DNA from: Isotricha intestinalis
Lineage: Eukaryota; Ciliophora; Litostomatea; Vestibuliferida; Isotrichidae
Assembly (NCBI GenBank): GCA_023807065.1
Contig: JAJJLU010004371.1
Coordinates: 1 to 14,033 of the forward strand
DNA length: 14,033 bases
Reading direction: 5' to 3'
The notes beneath the pieces are model-generated. The model saw only the letters and a list, made by a program, of their open reading frames with translations. It was not told the DNA's origin and did not search any database. The number at the start of each line of letters is the position of its first letter. Positions within the stretch are counted from its first letter, which is position 1. A program made the translations under genes and the position numbers. This document shows, piece after piece, positions 9,698-14,033 of the stretch.

Positions 9698-10359
9698 TTT
9701 TGGTTTTTATTAAAATTGTTTTTTTTAATTATATTTTTTTTCTAATTATAATTCTAAATTTTTTTATTTTTTTTAATATAAAGTGAAAAAGATTAATTTC
9801 CTTAAGAGTGTTGTTATATATTATTCAAACTAGGTGATATTTTTGAAAAGATGATATTATCTTAAGTAAATTTATTTGCTTTACTTTATCTTATTTTGAA
9901 AAAAAAATTGATTTGAATAAAAATTGAACATTTAAAAATTAATTTCAAAATCTTCAATTTTGCTTATTTTTTTATAAAATTAGGAAATAAAGACAATTTA
10001 ATTTTAATTGATATAGAAATAATTAATTTAAAATTAAGTGAAAATGATTTTGTTAATAAAAAAGAAAAATAAATTTTTTGATGATAATGACAATAAATCT
10101 TCTTTTAATAATTATAATAAATTATTTACTTTTGTATATTTTTTATTAAATGTTAATAATTTGTTTTTATTGTTTGTGATTCTATATTTTAAATATTATT
10201 TTAAATATATTGTTTTTTAAATTTTTGAATTTTATTTTTCCAAAAAATAAAATTTAATAGTTTAATTGATAATACAAATAACTATAATTAATTTTAAAAA
10301 ATTTCCTTTAATTTTACTATATAAATAAGCAATATAACATTTATAAATTAATAAAACCA
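9698..10359. other. Largest intergenic gap (662 nt)
   Basis: This lies between two divergent genes, so it must contain both of their promoters: the first 90 bases or so are T-rich next to the start of the minus-strand coiled-coil gene, and the last 130 or so are AT-rich leader before the ATG at 10360. The centre (about 9809-10220) differs from the other spacers in holding coding-like fragments and is listed separately. No tRNA, rRNA, inverted-repeat pair or obvious structured RNA was seen. Other intergenic gaps in the window are 90-245 nt. Confidence 0.6.
9809..10220 (+). pseudogene. Possible decayed gene: coding-like fragments in shifting frames
   Basis: Four overlapping or adjacent plus-strand stretches read like protein, each in a different frame from the next. 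They are: 9809-9862 (includes LFKLGDIFEKM, then TAA); 9847-9924 (KDDIILSKFICFTLSYFEKK..., then TGA at 9925); 9917-10072 (51 codons, includes FAYFFIKLGNKDNL and KLSENDFVNKKEK, then TAA); and 10038-10220 (60 codons from an ATG, FFDDNDNK followed by a hydrophobic C-terminus). The GGT, GGA, GAC, TGC and ACT codons are unusual for local intergenic DNA. No GT-AG introns of the size seen at 1444 would join the pieces. The most economical reading is a relic with several indels. In DNA this AT-rich, open frames of 50-60 codons also occur by chance. If only the last piece is real, it would be a small protein with a hydrophobic C-terminal half. Confidence 0.25.
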
Positions 10360-10937
10360 ATGAGTTTAAAATCATCAAAAATATATTTTTTAAGAAAAAA
10401 AAGAGAAAACCTTACAGAAGATTTCAAAATATTAAATAATTTAATATTTTCAAATATATCATCATCACACAAAATAAACAAAAAAAAAAAAAGAGAAAAA
10501 ATTTGAAAAAAAAAGATAACAAAAAATTCTTAAGTGAAAAAAAAAGTAAAAAAAGAAATTTTGTAAAACAATCAATTTCAAATTATTCAACAAATAAATA
10601 TGATAATTCAAATGATGATTGTTCAGAAGAGGAAGAAGAAAAAATATATTGTAAAGATAAATATCCTTTATTTAAAGAATTTATCAATGATAAAAAAGAA
10701 ATTGTTACATTTAAATGTTTTCCTGATTATTATTTTAATTGTGATAAAATTTCTGAGAAAACTAAAAAAAAAATATTCTCTGATTTTGATAATGATAATG
10801 AAAGTGATAATGAACAAATTAAACTTGGAAAACAAAATGTTTTTAATTTGTTAAATAGTACTTTTAAACTTATGAAAAAAAATGACAATTATTTAAAAAC
10901 AAATTTATATCAAAAATTAATTTTTGTTAAAAAGTAA
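10360..10937 (+). CDS. Small charged protein, frame broken at a poly-A run
   Basis: The ATG at 10360 (context CCAATG) opens a frame reading MSLKSSKIYFLRKKRENL and on, which stops at TGA 10504. The frame that follows, open from 10440 to TAA at 10935-10937, clearly looks coding (SEEEEEKIYC, YPLFKEF, FKCFPDYYFNC, GKQNVFNLL) but has no ATG near its beginning. The two frames overlap across a 13-A run (10480-10492). One extra A there joins them smoothly into about 192 residues, passing through KKKKREKNLKKKDNKKF. So this is a single gene with either an assembly error, a true frameshift mutation or a programmed -1 shift. The product has a basic N-terminal third, an acidic Ser/Asp/Glu patch near residue 88 and a mixed C-terminal part with three Cys. 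Family not recognised. It converges on the TAF1B-like gene with 238 bases between stops, where I see only AT-rich spacer. Confidence 0.65.
10480..10492 (+). repeat. Homopolymer run of 13 A at a reading-frame break
   Basis: Thirteen A lie between AAC and GAG. Upstream coding is in the frame of 10360 and downstream coding is in the frame of 10503, which is a net -1 shift, equal to one missing A. A second run of six A at 10496-10501 could also host the shift. Confidence 0.85.
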
Positions 10938-11175
10938 TTTTATATATTAATTTATAATTTAAATTTAAAATTTGTGTGTTTTAAAAAATTTTTTTTAATT
11001 ATTAAATTTATAAAATAAATTGTATTTAAAAAAAAATGAAATAAAAAACAAATTTGATATATTACTTAAAATATAATAAATATTATCTTTAAAAATCATT
11101 AATAAACATTAAACAACACTCATAATCAAAGAAGAATATAAAAATTAATAATATATATAAATAATATTATATAAT

Positions 11176-13338
11176 TTATTCTTTGTCTAAATTTTCTTCT
11201 GTGAATTTTACAATTGAATGAAGAGAAGTAAAATCGATTTTAAAATATCTTGAAAATAAATAAAAAATTAAAATTTCTGTTGTTCTTGGTTCAACATTAG
11301 AAAATTTCATTGCATGTCTTTTATATTTTACTATTGTATCACATGGTAAAGTTATTAAAAATTCTTCATTATTATTTTTTTTATTTTCTTTATAAAAATT
11401 AATTTCTTCTTTTAAAAATGGTGTTATTTCTTCTTTTATTTTTTCTTTTTTTTTTAATTTTTTTAAAATAAAATTTTCACTTTTTTTTATATTTATTTTT
11501 TTATTTTTTATTTTTTCTTTTTTATTTGGAATAAATTTCTCTTTTAATTCATTTATATTCCTTTCAGAATAATTAATATTTAAATTTTTAAAAATTTCAT
11601 TTGAATAAATTGTACAAAATTTTTCTTTATATTCTTTATTACAATTTTTTTTACTATCAATTTTTAAATAAATAACTTGATTATTTATTTCTTTTTCAAT
11701 AATTTCACTAAAATTTTTAATTATATGATTTAAACTTGGTAAATTATTATAAATTAAACAAAGAAAATCATTTTTACTTTTTTCTTCATAAATAGAAAAT
11801 ATTTCATTTAATTCTTTTATTTTACACATTTCTTTATTCTTAATTAATAAACTTATATAAGGAAGATCATTTATTCCGTAAAAAATTTTTAAAGAATAAA
11901 TTATAATTCCAATACAAATATGTTCTAAAATATATTTATTTTTTAAAAAGGAAATATATTTATCTTTTAATTTTCTTAAAATTTTTTTACAAAAAACTAA
12001 AAATTCAAAAGTTAATTTGAGTAATTTTAAAATAATATATTCTAATATTTGATTTCCTTTTTTAATAAAAAACTCAGAATTATTTTTATCTAATTGATTA
12101 ATTAATTTAATATATTTTCCATAATTTGAATATTTAAAAAAAATTAAATCATTTAAACTTAATTGAGAAATATAATCAAAATTTCTTACTTTAACTAATA
12201 AATCACTATTTAATAAAGGAAAATTAATTTTTAAACAATCATTAAAAGATTGATATAATAAAAATAAAAAATAATCAGAATTTAAAGTTGTTTTTTGTAT
12301 ATCAAAAGAAAAAGAAATTGTTGTTTGATAATTTAAAGATTGATTAATAAAAATTTTATGAATTAATTCTTCAAAAGAAAAATCAACTTTTAAATTTAAA
12401 TTTAATATATTACAAATTTTAATAAGTTCAATATATGAAATTGTTGATTTAATAGAATTTAAATCTAAATTATATTCTTTACTTTTTTTTCTTATATTTT
12501 CATCTTCTTTTATAAATTTTATCACTGCTTCATATTCTTCATTAAATTGTCTTATTAATTCTTTATTAGGAATTTTTTTTTTTTGAAAATTTTTTTTGTA
12601 GAAATTTATAATATTTTTTCCTTTTAATTTTTTATTTTCTAAAATATTATAAATTGTTTTTTTTTTCTTATTTTTTTTAACTTCATTAATATTATTTTTA
12701 TTATCTACTTCATCAAAAGTATTTTGTCTTGATCTAATTACATTTTTTAAATTTGGATTTCTATTTTTTCCAGTTGAAGTTCCATAAATATTTTGAATAT
12801 CATATTCTTTAGAAATATAATTTAACCAAATTTTTTTTGAATTTTCAATAAAATCTTTTTTAAAATCTTCTTTTATACCATTCAAATATTCTTTACTTAA
12901 TGCTTTAAAAATATTTTGATATATTATTTGAGATTCTAATAATATTTCTTTTAAACTTTTTTCAACTTTTATTATTTTACTTCTTGAACTTTTTCTTGAA
13001 AAAGTTGATGAATAATTATCATTATTTATACTTGAATTATTTCTTGTTAAATTTGTTTTAAAATTTGTATCATTATCAAATGAATTATCATCATCATTAG
13101 AAATATTTTCTAAATTTTCATTTTCAATTTCTTCATCTGAAGAATTATTATGAAGAATATTTTTTGATTTTAATTTTATTGTTTTATTATAATTTTCATA
13201 CTCTATTTCTACAAAACATCTTATTTCACTTATACATCCACATTGAGAACATGAATAAAAACCTGATTCATCTTCTCTGTAATTCGTACTCAAACATATT
13301 TGACATGGTTTATTTAAATGAATTGTATTTGTTAACAT
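11176..13338 (-). CDS. TAF1B: TAF1B/Rrn7-like RNA polymerase I initiation factor
   Basis: A 720-residue protein. The N-terminal zinc ribbon has C12-x2-C15 and C30-x2-C33 with the GFYSCSQCG loop typical of the Rrn7/TAF1B (TFIIB-like) ribbon, which contacts RNA polymerase I. After a Ser/Asn/acidic disordered stretch (about 65-125) and basic linkers come two cyclin-like helical regions. The first, about 350-395, contains FLLYQSFNDCLKINFPLLNSDLL and FDYISQL, which parallel the family's 'lPvt-aDi-rW-k-gklPYl' block. The second, about 470-490, contains ICIGIIIYSLKIFYGINDLP, paralleling the family's 'KLlfglDd' block. A Lys-rich insertion (about 605-670) precedes a conserved-looking C-terminus. Role in the family: part of SL1/Core Factor, recruiting Pol I to the rDNA promoter. 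It is longer than human (about 588) or yeast (about 514), with the excess in low-complexity parts. The ATG at 13338 places the zinc ribbon at the N-terminus as expected; the stop is TAA. Confidence 0.8.
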   Translation of the reverse strand: MLTNTIHLNKPCQICLSTNYREDESGFYSCSQCGCISEIRCFVEIEYENYNKTIKLKSKNILHNNSSDEEIENENLENISNDDDNSFDNDTNFKTNLTRNNSSINNDNYSSTFSRKSSRSKIIKVEKSLKEILLESQIIYQNIFKALSKEYLNGIKEDFKKDFIENSKKIWLNYISKEYDIQNIYGTSTGKNRNPNLKNVIRSRQNTFDEVDNKNNINEVKKNKKKKTIYNILENKKLKGKNIINFYKKNFQKKKIPNKELIRQFNEEYEAVIKFIKEDENIRKKSKEYNLDLNSIKSTISYIELIKICNILNLNLKVDFSFEELIHKIFINQSLNYQTTISFSFDIQKTTLNSDYFLFLLYQSFNDCLKINFPLLNSDLLVKVRNFDYISQLSLNDLIFFKYSNYGKYIKLINQLDKNNSEFFIKKGNQILEYIILKLLKLTFEFLVFCKKILRKLKDKYISFLKNKYILEHICIGIIIYSLKIFYGINDLPYISLLIKNKEMCKIKELNEIFSIYEEKSKNDFLCLIYNNLPSLNHIIKNFSEIIEKEINNQVIYLKIDSKKNCNKEYKEKFCTIYSNEIFKNLNINYSERNINELKEKFIPNKKEKIKNKKINIKKSENFILKKLKKKEKIKEEITPFLKEEINFYKENKKNNNEEFLITLPCDTIVKYKRHAMKFSNVEPRTTEILIFYLFSRYFKIDFTSLHSIVKFTEENLDKE

Positions 13339-13581
13339 ATTTTTAGATAAATTATTGAATTTTTTTTATTTTTTATTTAATTATTTTTTATTTATGTGTT
13401 TTATTATTTCATATTTTTTTGGTTGAAAAATAAAAAAAAAATTAAATTTATTCGGTCTATCATAATGTAAATTTGAATAAATAATACAATAAGATAATAT
13501 TATATTAAAAAGTTAATTGATTAGAGTATTATCCGTTTTATTTTTAGAAAATTTAAAGCATAAAAATTAAATTCTAATTAT

Positions 13582-14033
13582 TTAATTAATATCACCTTCA
13601 TCTATAATATATATTTCATCTTTATCAGAAAAATAAAACCCAATATAAAAATTTGATAATAATTCATTATTTGTTTTAAATATTCCTCTTAATTTTTCTA
13701 AATTATCTCAATTTTCTATTTTATTTATTATTATTGCTTGATTTAAATCTATTTTTTCATTCTTATATTGACCAAATAAATAATATATAAACATTTCATC
13801 ACCTTCTTTGTTTTTTGGAGTTCATAAACAATATTTTTTACTTTCATCTATAAAATTAAGTAAATCAATTATTTCATGAATAATAATTAAATATAAGTAA
13901 CTTGTTAATATTATATTTTTTATTTCATTATTATTTTTTAATTCTTCTGACAATTCAATATGTATACATTTTAAAAATATTCTTTGATTATGATTTACAA
14001 ATGCTCTAATTTTTTCAGGTAAATAAATTAAAT
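13582..14033 (-). CDS. C-terminal part of an unidentified protein with two in-frame TGA codons
   Basis: Reading the minus strand from the right edge (first complete codon ends at 14031), the frame runs 149 codons to TAA at 13582-13584. It is interrupted only by TGA at 13822-13824 and 13708-13710. Everything around them looks like normal local coding: LPEKIRAFVNHNQRIFLK, a hydrophobic helix with HEIID (13864-13878), GDEMFIYYLFGQYKNEK, LRGIFKTNNELLSNFYIGF and DEIYIIDEGDIN. The TGAs fall in CL-x-TPKNK and KIEN-x-DNLEKLRG, where Trp would fit, but I have no homologue to prove it. The HE in a hydrophobic helix resembles a zincin HExxH with the last His replaced by Asp; speculative. A 36-nt GTAAAA...CAAAG segment around the first TGA could be an in-frame intron with a weak acceptor; the second TGA has only a poor 75-nt candidate. 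The alternatives are a young pseudogene, a foreign TGA=Trp gene, or readthrough. Family unknown. Confidence 0.5.

Noticed and set aside
10363..10393. A GT-AG intron to explain the frame break in the small gene
   Set aside because: The only nearby candidate (GTTTAAAATC ... TTTTTTAAG) has a non-consensus donor and would remove a stretch that itself looks coding. The 13-A run is the simpler cause.
10600..10854. Alternative plus-strand frame inside the small charged gene
   Set aside because: It is rich in Ile, Met and Lys without domain or codon pattern, while the frame ending at 10937 has acidic, Cys-containing and aromatic segments typical of coding.
322..13338. Ciliate code with TAA/TAG as Gln
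   Set aside because: Gln is CAA in all the genes, and the genes end at TAA with plausible C-termini (VFVKND in ENKD1; VPS8 ends shortly after its RING).
1..14033. CRISPR array, mobile element, tRNA, rRNA or telomeric repeat
   Set aside because: No regularly spaced repeats, terminal inverted repeats, transposase-like frames, cloverleaf-capable GC-rich segments or telomere-type tandem repeats were seen; homopolymer and ATT runs are ordinary for this base composition.

Overview
This is a compact stretch of a very AT-rich eukaryotic nuclear genome, probably from a single-celled organism that has, or descends from, a ciliated cell. Reasons: CORVET (VPS8) and RNA polymerase I initiation factor (TAF1B/Rrn7) genes, an ENKD1-type enkurin-domain gene, one tiny GT-AG intron (32 nt), asparagine tracts, codons ending almost always in A or T, and about 87% of the window coding. 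All nine visible stop codons are TAA. Gln is written CAA and, in the six long uninterrupted genes, Trp is always TGG, so the Tetrahymena/Paramecium-type code (TAA/TAG = Gln) is excluded. A short-intron ciliate that keeps TAA as stop is a reasonable guess; other AT-rich protists or chytrid-like fungi are not excluded.

Layout from left to right: the C-terminal end of an unknown gene (+, 1-163); an ENKD1-like gene (-, 322-1347) head to head with a spliced coiled-coil gene (+, 1441-2282) across a 93-nt shared promoter; a zinc-binding WD40-like gene (+, 2408-3808); convergent to it a VPS8 gene (-, 3922-8451); upstream of VPS8 in the same direction a coiled-coil gene with two UVR-like hairpins and an Asn/Asp tail (-, 8558-9697); a 662-nt gap holding coding-like debris; a small acidic-basic gene split by a frame break at a 13-A run (+, 10360-10937); a TAF1B/Rrn7-like gene (-, 11176-13338); and the C-terminal part of a gene with two in-frame TGA codons (-, 13582 to the right edge).

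The genes do not form one pathway. VPS8 serves endosomal tethering, TAF1B serves rRNA transcription and ENKD1 serves microtubules or basal bodies. I see no operon, mobile element, CRISPR array, tRNA or rRNA. The points most worth checking are the in-frame TGA codons at the right edge, the start-codon-only exon at 1441, the frame break at 10480-10492, and the possible gene relic at 9809-10220.
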